From Pterobdella sp. o SKG-2022 (lineage: Eukaryota; Annelida; Clitellata; Hirudinida; Piscicolidae): a DNA stretch of 64,000 bases. The notes beneath the pieces are model-generated. The model had not been told where the DNA came from. It saw only the letters and a program-made list of their open reading frames with translations, and did no database searches. This document shows positions 27,197-39,499 of this stretch, one piece after another. The stretch spans positions 27,535,705-27,599,704 of the forward strand of contig OZ038320.1 of assembly GCA_964035795.1 (NCBI GenBank), written 5' to 3'. Position 1 is the stretch's first letter. The number at the start of each line of letters is the position of its first letter. Made by a program: the position numbers and the translations under genes.

Positions 27197-27530
27197 TTCA
27201 AGCTCACTAACGAAATGCTGCTGGATTCTCAATTTCAAATAATTAAATATTAATGAAAAATATATTTTGGATTTTTCTTTTTGAAAAAACAATTACAAAA
27301 AACAAATTCATATCATTAACCAGCTCGCAACAAAAAAGTTATTTATTTTTCGTTTTAGGTTAAACTAAAAATATACCCTTTTTGAAATGTATATAAAATT
27401 ATTTCAAACTTATTTTTTCAAAATCAAATAATTATTTCAAATATCCGTAGCAACAGATTTTCAGGTGAAAAGTTACTAAGGTGAATGTTGGATAGTGAAC
27501 TTTTTCAATACTTCTATTTCAATCTTTATA
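27197..27530. promoter_or_regulatory. Bidirectional promoter region between RPRD2 and DNALI1
   Basis: The two start codons face apart across 334 bp with no coding sequence between them, so both promoters and 5' UTRs must fit here unless an upstream exon was missed. It is AT-rich; I see no clear TATA box or other named motif. Confidence 0.6.
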
Positions 27531-29739
27531 ATGTTGCCTTCTCATGATTCATTGCTTAGGTATCAAAACCCTGTGGCAGTGACAGATAAACTTGAAACTA
27601 ATAGTGCCAACAAAAATAAAGTTTGTTCGTTTAGCTAACTAGATCACGTTTTGATATTTCAACATTTAAACAATATTTTTATGAGTATTATTTAATTATT
27701 ACCATTATTTAAAGTTTAGTGTACATAAAAATTTGTTATGAAGTTTATTTAAACCAACCATAAATCTAGCTAGCTGGGTCAGCGAAAGGTCTATCGGCAA
27801 CTTATGACATAAAGTCTTTAAGAAGCGCCAGATCTGCTAATGACAAACCTTCAAAAGAAGACACAGAAGATCTTTTGAACAGAATCCTACCTCCAAGGTT
27901 TAAAAAAAACCATTCAAAAGATTCAAATTAATCACTCTTATTGATCTTCAATTTTCAATGTTCATTATTGGTTTTAATTTTCTTGTTTAACTTGATTATT
28001 GGTATAGAACCGCTGCAAGATGACGATATTGAAATAAATAAGATTTTTTCAATTGTTGATTTTTTATACTATAAATACATAAAACTAATTATATGAACGT
28101 TATTACTTCTCGAACAATTATTTTTCGAAATTTTCATCAAAATAAGTAAACTAAAATTATTCTTGAAACCCCATTTATAGACTAAAATTAACAAAAAAAA
28201 ATACCAATAGACACCATTAATAATATAATGAAGGGAATGGGTTGAAAACGATCAAAGATGGGTTCAAAAGGTATCTAGCACGCCAGCCACGCGTAGTGAT
28301 GTTAGCAACATGCAGGATGAGCTTGACATAAGATTGCAGCAAAGACAGGCCAAGGAGACTGGGATCTGTCCCATTAGGAGGGATCTATATTCCCAATGCT
28401 TTGGTTTATTTTTAGAAAATTTTTTATATTATTTAGCGGAAGAAATTTTCGTTTCTGAAGTGGGACTTCTTAAGGAATACATGTAGTCTCTATGTGTTTT
28501 TCAAGATTTAAAAAAATATTCTTTGTAATATTTTCATTAAGTTAAGTCGAAAGTGATTAAGTTAAAGAACTATTTAACATACTTATTATAATCATAGTAC
28601 ATAATGATAGTATAAATCATAGCATATGTCATACTAATCGTTCTTACAGACGCATTGCGTTATAAAAAAATCGTAAAAACAAGTTTTCATTTGTCCTTAA
28701 ACATAAATCAAAGCACTAAAATTATTTTGAATGAAAACGATATCTGAAGTGAAACTCACGTTTAAACTATCCTCGCAGATGAGCTGATACGTCAAATAAC
28801 CATTAACTGCAGTGAGCGTGGCTTGATGTTATTGAGGGTACGCAATGAGATTTCAATGAGTATGGCAGCTTACCAAGCTCTTTACGAAAGTAGTATTGCC
28901 TTCGGTATCAGAAAAGCTTTGCAGGTGACACTTATTATTGGTTTAAGCTTTGATTTATGATGGCTAATTTTGCTTTTTTGGCAGTGTTGATGTGAACATA
29001 ACTAAAAATTTAAATTAATACCGTCATCATAAGTATGTTAATTAATAATTCAAAAAAATTTTGACTAATCAAAACACATTATCAAATAATAGCCACAGTG
29101 AATTATAATAAATAATATTTTTTACATTAATTTTTTAACAACAGTCGGAAGAAGGTAAGAGCCAAATGATCCAGCAGGTTTACACTTCTAAATTATTTTT
29201 TATCCCATATTTATAGTTGAATATTAATAATTTTAATCAATTCAATCTACCATTCACTGAATTAAAAAGTTGATGAACAATGTAGCAAAAAGTAGTGCAT
29301 AATCAAAAAAAAATAGCGAAAATGTTATTAAATAGATTGATAAAATTATAAAACAAAGATAGAAGAGTTGAAGAAGGATCGTGAAGATTTGTTACGTCAG
29401 GTGGAGGAGTTAAAGGCGGCTGCAGAACAAGCAGACAAACGCAACCAGGAACAAAGAGCTTTAGAGGAAAAGAAGCACTCAGAAGAAATACAATTCCTCA
29501 AGAAAACCACACAACAACTCAAAGTATTACGGTTTTGTTATTTTAAATTAACTTTGTGAGCGTTTATAATAATTTTGAAGTATATTAAAACATCACGTTT
29601 CTAACAATTTTTTCCATCTATCATGATGCTTATAAACATAGGATAACATGAGCGTATACACATATATTAAAACATCAACTGAATAAAACAGACGCAACTG
29701 ATGAGTGTGATAAACCCCAAGCAGGATTTGAAGAAATGA
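27531..29739 (+). CDS. DNALI1: DNALI1, axonemal inner-arm dynein light chain (p28)
   Basis: Seven exons: 27531-27620, 27770-27897, 28234-28403, 28779-28924, 29145-29177, 29359-29523 and 29692-29739. The total is 780 nt, or 259 residues, matching the family length of about 258. The start reads MLPSHDSLLRYQNPVAV, as in MIPPADSLLKYDTPVLV of the human protein. Then come LLNRILPPREWVENDQRWVQ, RQAKETGICPIRRDLYSQCF, DELIRQITINCSERGLMLLR and SSIAFGIRKALQ. A coiled coil follows (EELKKDREDLLRQVEELKAA ... EEIQFLKKTTQQLK), and the end is NPKQDLKK. DNALI1 binds single-headed inner dynein arms with actin in the ciliary axoneme, so the animal has motile cilia or flagella. The gene diverges from RPRD2 and converges on METTL16. 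No defects seen. Confidence 0.96.
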
Positions 29740-29823
29740 GTTTTTTTAAAATTTATTGTATTTTTGAAAAAATTGAGTTTTTAATTTTCAACTTAAGTTT
29801 TAAAGAGGTCATTGAAACAAACT

Positions 29824-29829
29824 TTTATT
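29824..29829 (-). terminator. Poly(A) signal of METTL16
   Basis: AATAAA on the minus strand, about 67 nt past the METTL16 stop and about 85 nt past the DNALI1 stop on the other strand. Mature METTL16 mRNA would thus end close to or inside the DNALI1 3' UTR. Confidence 0.5.
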
Positions 29830-29864
29830 TTACAACTTGATATATTGAATATTTTAAAACATTG

Positions 29865-29870
29865 ATTAAA
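29865..29870 (+). terminator. Possible DNALI1 poly(A) signal (ATTAAA)
   Basis: No AATAAA lies between the DNALI1 stop and the end of METTL16. The variant ATTAAA about 126 nt downstream is the best candidate, and its use would make the two convergent transcripts overlap. Confidence 0.35.
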
Positions 29871-29895
29871 AATTTAAAAAAATTTTGAAAAAAAA

Positions 29896-32800
29896 TCAAG
29901 AAACAATGTTTTTATTATTAACCACAGCATCTAATTTGTTTTTGAAATTTTGGTATATCTGATGCATAAGCTCCTTGCTTGAGCCATCAACAAAATGAAA
30001 CTCAGCCACAGAATCTACTATTTTTAAGTCGAACTCCAGAAGGAAATCATTAGCTGCATTATCTTGTATATTTTCTGATGACCGCTGGCTTTCAGACATA
30101 TTTTTTTGTTTCATGCTAAAGTCATTATCAATCTTTATAGGGTTAGTTTTATGTATATCTTCATTGCTATTCAAGTCAGTTGTATTGTCCGTTTCAGTAT
30201 TTTCATTTTTAGTTTTTTTATTTCCTTCACTTTTATCCCTCATCATCTTTCTCTTCCTCCTTCTCTGGTGGCTCCAGGTATCAGTTTTAGCCACCACTCT
30301 CCATTCGTCATCCTCCCTTACACTCTCCAACTAACATCAAGTAAAAACCATCTTTATATCATTATAGTAATGAGTACAAAGATGTCATATAATGTATAAC
30401 TAAACTCTACAATCAATGATAAAAAAACCCAATTAATATTTTTTTTAAATTATAAAATTTTGTAGAGTTAAATTTTTGAAAAATGGCGTTTCTAACGAAC
30501 GATTAGTTTGGTATTCCTGTTATTTACCACTATAATGAAACCCACTTGAAGGTTGACAAGGAAGGAATGCACAAATGACTGGACATCCTCAAGTAGTTGG
30601 GTGTCTTTTGCCCTGAGAACCTTGGTGCTTTTGTGGAACTGCTTGTTCGCCTCAGCTTCCTACGTTCATGTGTGAGTGAGATATCAATGTTAAGACAAGT
30701 GATACAGGAGAGCACATAGAAAAATTTTATTCGTCGTTGTACTTCTTTTTCCACACTAGTATGTGTTAAACGTAAATAATCATACGTATGAATTAAAAAA
30801 AATGTATATTAATAAAATTACTAGTTTTGATAGACTTCTGCTAAGAAAATAGGCTACAAACAAAATATTAATGATCATAATAAAGATGATGGTGATGACT
30901 AAACTAGATGTACCTTAAATGAGAAGGTAGGCAGAAAGCTCCATGCCACAGCCCATCGCATGGTCCTACCTTGGCAGAACTCTGTGCTACTTATGTTTGA
31001 TATCTGCGTTGATGCGAAGACATAATAAGACCAAGCAGATAATTTTATATCAGTTTATTAAGATTTTAAGGGATTTATCATTGTTGTTACTCTTATTTCT
31101 AGAAAGTCAGTTCACCCATGTAAAAATGAAAAACTTGACTGAGAAAATAAAATATTATTACTGCTATTATTATTTTTATTATTAAAAAATCGTAGACCTG
31201 GTGTTGCTTAAGGATATTTATGATAGCCTTCAAACTTGACTTCTTGCCCAGCATTGTTGTGTATACCCTGTAAGGAGTTTCGTTTAAATCTGTGTTAGAA
31301 ATAATATGAAGACAACACAAATTCTATCACAAACCATTGAATTTACCCAAACCCAAATGAAAAGGTTGTCTTTTCTTAACGGTAAATCTCTTAAAAACAT
31401 TTGTAAAAACAGAAAAAGAATCATAGATTGAAAACTGTTCCTAATAATTGTTTTTAACTATATTTATCTGTTTTGTGAATGAGTTTTCTAATAATAATAT
31501 ATAAAAATAGTTTATATTATAAAATTACGCTGTAAGTAGTATAATTAATCTAGGTCCACTGCTGTCAACTTCAGCAACTGGTACATGTGCAGCAGCGTGA
31601 AAAAGTAAATCAATTTGTATACAGTCAAATAAGAATGGCATCCATCGTAAAACAAACTGATTCATCTCAACATCGGTTCAACCTAATGGCATGCTTAAGC
31701 TGGAGACTAGGTTGGATAATCTTCTTGTTGACAAACTCTACTTCACCACCCTCATACACTGCTTCCATCTCGCTTGCAGTCCTAACTGAATACTTCTCTG
31801 GTCTATCACTTGATCTTGAGCTGTTAATGTATGCCTTCAATAAGAAATGCTGGTTTCTGTATATCTACTTGCTTTAAGTAAATCAATACCCACCATTTAA
31901 TTAAAATAAAATATGAATAAAGATTAAAAATACTAAATAAATAGATTCACATATTAAATATATTAGTTTCACTAGATAGATAAATCTCATAATAAATATT
32001 TTTGTTACACTGGATAGATAGAATCACAATGAAATCTCACTTGGCCACTCCCCAAAGGTCAGTGAGACTGCCATAAAATGGGGGATTACACATGCAAAAG
32101 TCTAACAAGTATTCATCGTTGCATGCATAATTAATGAAGTTATTTATAGAAGCATCATCTTTTGATTGGTTTGAAGGATTTATCTGAATATTTAATTCTT
32201 TGTTGTCATTGGGTTCTATTTTTTTTTTGGATAATATGTCTTCAATTGTTGAATCTTGATCAACTTTAAGCACTGTTTATAAATATTCATTAATCACTAT
32301 TTTGGAAATTATTTTTAATATATCATTATAGCTCTCATGAAGGCTCCACTTTTGATAGTGTTGAAAAATTTAATTATAATAAAATACAACGAAATACAAT
32401 TAAAAATGTGATTATAGTAATCAATCAAATCAAATCAAATCCTTTGATTTGATTGACTACTATAATCATATAGTAGTATAAATTTCAATACTTAGTATGC
32501 AACATAATAAAAAAAAGATGAAAAGACAGAAAATAAGAAATTAAATAAAAAATTATTCTTAATGGAAATTTTGATTTCTTAAATGAAATTACAAAAAGAT
32601 TATATAAAAAAATAGGATAAAAATAAACCTTCAATATGAGAATCTAGATGATTGTTTTTGACATTTTTGTTGGCATAATCATAATTAACTTCATCAGCCT
32701 CTACTCCTATCATTCTCCATTTATTTCTCACTGCTGCTAGCAATGGATACACACATGCTGCTCCAGTTCCTGTGATGTTTCAAATTCCATCTAATTTTAT

Positions 32801-33219
32801 ATTAATTTTTATCAGAAATTTTATTGGATTTAAAAATTATAGGTCATTTTAAATGGCATTAGATTTTATTTTAAAAAAGTTTGGAAATTATATGAAATAG
32901 TATTTTAACCAATGTCAACTCCTTTAATGCTATTTTCATTGATGAACATATCCTCAATCCACAACAGGTAATTGAGTCGTAAGGGAATGGTGGGAACAAG
33001 TCTGGAATCTGGTAGATCTACGTCTAACTGAAAATCATTCTTCAAAAGAGTCCATGTCAAAGCTCTAAGACTTGAAGGGTCTTTGAAATCCATATGCACT
33101 TTACCTTTATCGTCAATTTTTACAGATTTTTTAAAACGTTCATATTTGCTCGCAAGATATTTGAAATCAGGTTTGTTTCTGTATATATTTCGTGGATGCA
33201 TTTTATCATTAAATGACAT
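29896..33219 (-). CDS. METTL16: METTL16, RNA N6-adenosine methyltransferase
   Basis: Eight minus-strand exons in transcript order: 33219-32910, 32769-32629, 32272-32041, 31820-31683, 31267-31198, 31003-30914, 30659-30546 and 30330-29896. The total is 1530 nt, or 509 residues. The N-terminus has MHPRNIYRNKPDFKYLASKY. The SAM site is at about 100-115 (GVDIGTGAACVYPLL). The catalytic NPPF sits at about 213-216 within FCMCNPPF, and the segments EGGEVEFVNKK, TTMLGKKSSL and TEFCQGRTMRWAVAWSF all align with human METTL16. A WSHQRRRKRKMMRD basic stretch leads to the vertebrate-conserved region at the C-terminus (FLLEFDLKIVDSVAEFHF, ELMHQIYQNF). The enzyme methylates U6 snRNA and MAT2A hairpins and helps sense SAM. 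A stretch of about 30 Asn/Lys/Asp-rich residues just before FCMCNPPF is longer than in mammals. The start follows family length; an in-frame ATG 27 nt upstream is less likely. Confidence 0.94.
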
Positions 33220-33360
33220 TTTAAAAATCAATATATTACAGAGCACTCGATGCTTTTTGAAATTATATCGAATTCATATTAATTTTTATATTATATCGAT
33301 TAAAAAAATTAACTTTTAAAATAAGTCCACTTTTAAATTAAGTTTGGGAATATTTTAGTG

Positions 33361-34640
33361 AAGGAGTAGCGAGGGTTAATCTTTTGCTTTCTTGTGATTG
33401 GCTGCTAAATTTTTGAATTTTTTCGCAAATTTGTGATTAAACAATTATTAATGGTTAATTTTTTGTTGTGGTTTGATTGGTTGCTTCAAATTATGATTTT
33501 TTTGCAAATTGAAAAAAAATAATTCCCGAGTTCTATCGAACGAAGCGTTAATCAAATTTTCAAAATTTGTTTATTATTATTTATTAAAATTTTTATAGCG
33601 CATAGTGATCAATTCAAGATTGCTTCAGAGGCGCTCAAGGTTTGTAAAAGGTATAAGTGAGTTTTCAAAAGTTTGCAAAAGTTCATGAGAGAAAGCGATG
33701 AGCGCAAGTTAGAAGGAAGTGAATTCCACAGACGTGGAGCCTGGTGAGAAAAAGAGCGACTAGTAAAAAAGCCTGAAGAAATAGGTTGATGAAGCTGGAA
33801 ACCAGAGTGCAAGGATCTGAGTGGTTGACGTGTGTGTCTGATTGACAAAAGATCAAAACGACAAGCAGGTTGTTCAAGCTTGAGAGTGCATGCAATGAGC
33901 CAAAGTAATTTAAACTTGCATATTTGGGAGACAGGTAACCAGTGCAAACGATCAAGACAGTCGCTGGAAGAGCTGAAATAATCAGCTTGAAGAACCGTCT
34001 TGGCCGCGTAGTTTTGGAGAGCTTGAAGTTTTCTAAAAGATAGTTTGGCTGCCCGCAAAGGAGAGAATTACAGTAGTCCAAGCTGGAAAGAACTAGTGAG
34101 ATAAAGAGGGCATTAGCAGTGGAAAGAGGTAAGAATTTGCGTACTTGTTTTATGGCATAGATATGGAAATTGGAAGATTGGATTATTTGAGAAAAAAAGT
34201 AAGCAAAAAAAAGTTCAAATTTGAATCTAAGATGACACCTAAGATTTTGAGCTTGGAAGATATAGGAAGTGTGGTGCCGTCGAGAGTTACCACAGAAGGG
34301 AGATTGTATTTTCTTAAAGACGAGAGCTGCCGACAAACATCACCTCATCTTAGTAGGGTTTAGTTTCAGTTGGCTTTGGGAAAACCAGGAGTTTAGAGCG
34401 GAAAGACAACTGGATAATTCAAGAAGAGTGAGTTTAAATCCGAAAAAAAATAATTAATTAAAACAATATGAAGGTTTTTTTCAATATTTGCAAAAAAATA
34501 ATAATTTGAAACAACCAATCAAACCACAACAAAAAATTAACCTTTAATATTTGTTTTTCTCAAAATTTGCAAAAAAATTAAAAATTTTAGCAGCCAATTA
34601 GAAAACAGAAAAAGATTAACCTTCGTTTCCTTACTCCCTC
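33361..34640. mobile_element. TIR element with about 160-bp arms, carrying a CR1/L2 fragment
   Basis: Left arm 33361-33520 and right arm about 34478-34640 are inverted copies. Both contain GGTTAATCTTT, ATTGGCTGCTAAA, GGTTAATTTTTTGTTGTGG, TTTGATTGGTTG and TTTTTTTGCAAAT in mirrored order. Between them lies a LINE piece, not a transposase. This fits a non-autonomous DNA transposon that received a LINE insertion, or a snap-back duplication of the flanks. Confidence 0.65.
33590..34440 (-). mobile_element. CR1/L2 LINE 3' part (RT thumb to 3' end)
   Basis: Minus-strand translation gives LSSLDYCNSLLCGQP, KLQALQNYAAKTVLQ, SSSSDCLDRLHWLPV, RSLHSGFQLHQPISSGFFTS and SFSHQAPRLWNSLPSNLRSS, the standard C-terminal end of CR1/L2 pol, split over two frames. 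The last 240 bp match 60.8-61.06 kb almost base for base. Confidence 0.85.
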
Positions 34641-34765
34641 GCATAAGACTCACCCAGTGTTATCACAAGTTTTTAATAATTCTATGATTGGTCCAAACCT
34701 GCTTTAATCCTATTGGTTATTGAAAAAAGCTAAGTTATAATTTTAATGTTAACGCAAATTTTCAA

Positions 34766-35176
34766 TGTTCCTTATCTTGTGGTTCAAAATGCGCAGTCGA
34801 TTGAAACACATAAACCACAACCTCACAAAAACATATTTGATTGGTTGACAAAAATTTACAAAATGAATAGAAAAATACATTTATTTGTGTATTATTAATC
34901 ATATGAGAATATTTATACAAAAAAATTTGTTTTATAATAAAAATGAGTTAAGATTAAACGCTCAGAACTATAATTTATTGTAACATAGCTCATTCAAGAG
35001 TGTTATGTTTGCGGTAATATAGCTTACGAATTAAAGCTTGCGGCGAGCGAAAAAGCTTGCAATATTTTCTTTGTTCGGCAATGCGATCTTTTGTTATATA
35101 TATCAAATACTATAATTTTAAAAAACTTAATAACTTTTATTTTTATCCATAGTTTTTATTGTTTTGTGAAATCTTA
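34766..35176 (+). repeat. Left terminal inverted repeat
   Basis: It pairs with 40816-41230 in reverse complement over its whole length, with a few substitutions and small indels. Confidence 0.85.
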
Positions 35177-35655
35177 AAATACACAAAAACTACACGGAAT
35201 TGTTTTCAAATATTTATTGAAGATTAACAATGTTTCCAGAATAGTCTGTTATAGTTTAGATCTGTAAAAAAAATTGAAAACATCAAGTGTTTGAAATATT
35301 TTTAATCGGAAATTGATAATATATAATTGCCTGTGGGTTACTTGACAGATCTGTTTGTGTGGTTACGAATTATCTTTTTGAATATTACTTCATTGTTTTC
35401 TGTAATAGTTTGAATGTTAACAAAAATATTACTAATAATTTATATGTTCTTTTATAAAATTTTAATCTTACTATCTTCTAGACTCTTTTTTAGAATATTT
35501 TTTTTTCTGCTGAAGGTTTTTGTAAAAAAAATCTTTTCCTTTTTTTAAAAAATACTTTTGGAAATACTTTTTTTCTATTATTATTATTATCTTTTTGATT
35601 TGCTGATTTTGAGCCCAATCATCAAGTTACTACCAGTATGCTAAGGTGAATGAAA

Positions 35656-35762
35656 TATAATAATAATAATAACAATAACAATAATAATTATTATAATAAC
35701 AACAACAACAACAATAATAATAATAATAATAATAATGATAATAATAATAATAATTATTATTA

Positions 35763-35845
<83 letters not shown>

Positions 35846-35847
35846 GA

Positions 35848-35929
<82 letters not shown>

Positions 35930-35931
35930 GA

Positions 35932-35968
<37 letters not shown>

Positions 35969-35969
35969 G
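35656..35969. repeat. (AAT)n followed directly by (ATT)n microsatellite
   Basis: About 100 bp of AAT/AAC/AAT repeats switch near 35755 to about 215 bp of pure ATT repeats, broken only by two GATATT units. The two halves are complementary, so the tract can fold back. The long poly-Ile, poly-Asn or poly-Leu frames here are artefacts of the repeat. Confidence 0.95.
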
Positions 35970-36099
35970 TATGAAATCTATCAAGCAATTTTCTGAGAAG
36001 ATTTTAGTTAGACGGGTCATAACTAATGACCAGAGTCTTATTAAATCTGCCTACAGCTCCAGAACTTTTCTTAAGATTCTTGCGGTACCGAGTAATGCC

Positions 36100-39000
36100 G
36101 CCTTTTGCAACTCTCCCATATTTGTATTAATTTATAATTGGTGGATAAAGCCTATGAAGTTCTTGCTTATACTTCCAAGGACTCCAACTACAATTGGTAC
36201 CACATGCACTTTCTTTTGCTGCCATAGTCTGCTAACTTCTCTTCGCAGATCTTGATAATTATCAATTTTTTCTTTTTCTTTTTCATTGATTCTGCAGTCT
36301 CCAGGTACAGCAACATCCACAATCAAGCATTTTTTCTCCTTTTTGTGTAAAACGACAATGTCAGGTCGCCTGGCTCTTATCATTTTGTCACATTGTATAT
36401 TGAAGTCCCATAGCAACTTTGTCATCATTCTCCACAACACTAGCTGGCTCATGTTCGTACCACTTTACACTGCATTTTAATCCATTTTTCTCACACAAGT
36501 CCCAATGGAGTCCTCTAGCAACGTTATCGTGACGTCTCTTGTACTCTTTTTGACCGAGCTTATCACATTCGCAGATTATGTGTTGAACGGTTTCACCTTT
36601 GTTGCTGCACAGTGGGCTGTTAGCTGTTTTATCTATATGGAATTTGAGATAGTTGGTTCTCAAGGGTTGCTCTTGCGCCGCACATAAAAGTGACTCAGTT
36701 TGGATTTTCAAATCGCCTTTCCTAGCCATCTCCAACTTAACTCTGTCTACTTTTGCCGATGTGTCTCTTAAGAACTGTCCATACATTCTTTCTTCATTCT
36801 ATTTTTTTATTCTCTCATCTTGAATATTTTTCTTCATATCTTTCACTGTGGCAATTACTGGATTTTCAAAATCACCTCTAGCTGCACATAAAAGTCTTTT
36901 ATCGCTTTTTTTGATGTGATCCTCAAGGCTGATTTTAGCCAAAATAACAGTATCTCCAGCATTTGCCAGTCCTCGTCCGCCATTTCTTCTTGGTATATAT
37001 AACCTATCTATAGCACTTCGTGGGTGCAGTCCATTATGCATTGTTAAGAGTTTCCTTGTTTTCTCATCTATTGACTGAAGCTCAGTCCAACTAAGGAAAG
37101 GCGCTGAATATTTCAAAACAGGGATGGCCCAAGTATTAATACCCTTAAAAATATTCCTTCCATTCAGGTTTGTCTTAACAATCTTCCGCACTCTTATTTT
37201 GTATTCATTGAGAACTTTGATTTTCATTTCTTTTTTCTGTAAATCGTCAGCTTTTAATATACCCAGGTACTTGTATCCTTCTCCATCTCTCAATGCTTTG
37301 ATTACTGTGTCGTCGGGTAGCTTAATTCCATCTGATTTTACTTTTTTCCCTCTTTTCATTACTAACATTGAACACTTCTTGATACTGAATTTCATGCCGA
37401 TATCTTCACTAAAAACTCTTACTGTCTGTACTAGTGAGTCGAGTTTTTTCTCGGTTTTGGCATACAGTTTAAAATCATTCATATAAAGTAGATGGTTGAT
37501 CTTTTCCTTATTTGCAAAGCTGTAACAATGTTTTGTAGCTTTCAGTATCTGCGTTAGAGGAATGAGGGCTATGACAAACATAAGTGAAGATAATGAGTCT
37601 CCTTGGAATATTCCTCTCTTTATTTCTACTTCACCCAGGTTTTCATTGTTACAGGTCAATTCTACCCGCCAGTTTTTCATTGTGGATTGCAAGAAGGTTA
37701 TCAGTTTTTTATTCAGTCCAAGTGAATAAAGACAGTCTATTATCCAGGAGTGAGGCAGCATATCGAACGCTTTTTGGTAATCAATCCAGCCCATTGCTAG
37801 ATTTTTCTTTCTCGTTTTTACCTCTTTCAGTATCATCTTGTCTATGTATAACTGATCTTCTGTTCTTCTGCTTTTTCTTCTGTATCCTTTTTGTTCTTCT
37901 GGGAGAAATTGGTTGTTTTCCAAAAAGGCGTAGATCTCATCTGTTAGTAACGCTGTCAATATTTTCCAACATAATGGTAGGCATGTAATTGGCTTATAGT
38001 TGCTTGCAATCGTTCTTTTTGATTTATCTTTTTGTATCGAAACCGTTCTGCCTTTTGTCATCCACGCTGGCGTTGTTCCTTTGTAGCATTCTGCTAGATA
38101 TTTTACTAACCATTGATGCATGGACTTGAAATTTTTTACCCAAAACTCTTGTACACCGTCTGGTTCAGGTGCTTTCCAGTTGGTATTTTCGACAAGACAT
38201 TTTGTACTTTTCCAGAATTAATAATAAATTCTTGTTTTGGTTTTCCATTCATTGAAGTTTTTATGGCTTTTAACCACTTGGCATTTTCATTATGTGTTCT
38301 ATTTTTACTCCATAAGTTTGACCAAAACTCTTTTGCTTTTTTTTTCCTGGTATCTCACTTGTGACGTGCACATCGTCACTGTTCAAGCGACTATAGAAAC
38401 CACTTTCGTTGTTCCTAAACTGTCTGTTCTGATGGTATTGCTTTATTCGTTGGTCATATCTTTTAATTTTCCCACTTTTGGCTTTCAATTTTTGTATTAG
38501 CTCCTCTTTTACACCCTAGCAGTTTTGTTTCTTTTAACTTATATTTTCTTTGCAGCGTTTCCAAATTTTTCTTTTTTATTGGCTTATTTTCTTTTATTGC
38601 ATTCACTCAACTAAGCTCTCTTCTTATATCTTTTATTTGGCCTTCTAGTCGACGTTTCCACCAGGGTTCTTTCTTGATTCCTGTCTTACCAATTTTAACT
38701 CCCACCATATCAGTCCCTAGAACAGTTCCGCAATATATCAGATCTTTAGTTTCAGTAATACTTTTCACTTTTATTTTGCCAAGTATATCATCTATTTTCT
38801 TCACGGCTGCATATAGTTTTGTTTTATCAATATCTCTTAATGCTGGTCATATTGTTCTATTATTCTTATTTATTTCATTCAGCCGGTTTAACAAAATTTT
38901 TTCTTCGTCTTTGACTTCCGTTTCAAAAGAATCTTTCTCAATAGGCACCTCACCACCAAATCTATCAACTCTATTCCTTTCACATCCTATCTCCTCTATA

Positions 39001-39335
39001 AGCACTGACGATTTATCTTCACAACACAATTTTAACTCTTCAAGTTCTAATTCAGAATACCATTGGTTTTTTATTATTTGGTTTTTTTGGTCAATCAATC
39101 TCTGCTGACTTACAGCGAACATGTTCCTTTTCTCCCAGAGATTATGCATTCTCTTCCCGTACCCGAAGCGACTTGGTTCGCTGCAAAAGTAGCACTTCAT
39201 CACAATCCTGTTGTCTGGTACTGTCCATTTTCGTTTCTGTTTCTTAGCAATAATTGTTACGACCAGGCTCATGTTGCTGGGCCATGAGACACCTGCCGGG
39301 CGAGAGGCTGTCACCTTTGGTTCGAGTCTCATTGA
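36100..39335 (-). mobile_element. R2/R4/NeSL-type LINE pol with restriction-like endonuclease, inactivated
   Basis: Read 39335 to 36100, the N-terminal part has KRKWTVPDNRIVMKCYFCS, YGKRMHNLW and SQQRLIDQKNQII. Two short broken pieces follow, then a 440-residue RT frame (38121-36799) with NYKPITCLPLCWKILTALL, LAMGWIDYQKAFDMLPHSW and GIFQGDSLSSLMFVIAL. The catalytic box reads YMND where YxDD is expected. A Cys/His segment follows (CSNKGETVQHIICECDKLGQ), then a PD-type nuclease: RRPDIVVLHKKEKKCLIVDVAVPGD, ending VVPIVVGVLGSISKNF. The domain order and C-terminal nuclease mark the R2-like clade. Frameshifts and the YMND box show it is dead. Confidence 0.85.
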
Positions 39336-39499
39336 CGCCGTTATTCGTATCTAATTTATTCTGCATTTCACTCTCTTTTGAAGCTAGTTATTTTTAGGTT
39401 GAACTACCACCAGTATTTTTATCGTGACACCATCACTAATTTTTATTATTATTATTATTATTTTTATTATAATTATTATGTGCTTTCTCACGACTAAGC

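Noticed and set aside
35641..35996. Long poly-Ile, poly-Leu and poly-Asn frames
   Set aside because: Pure translation of the AAT/ATT microsatellite in several frames.
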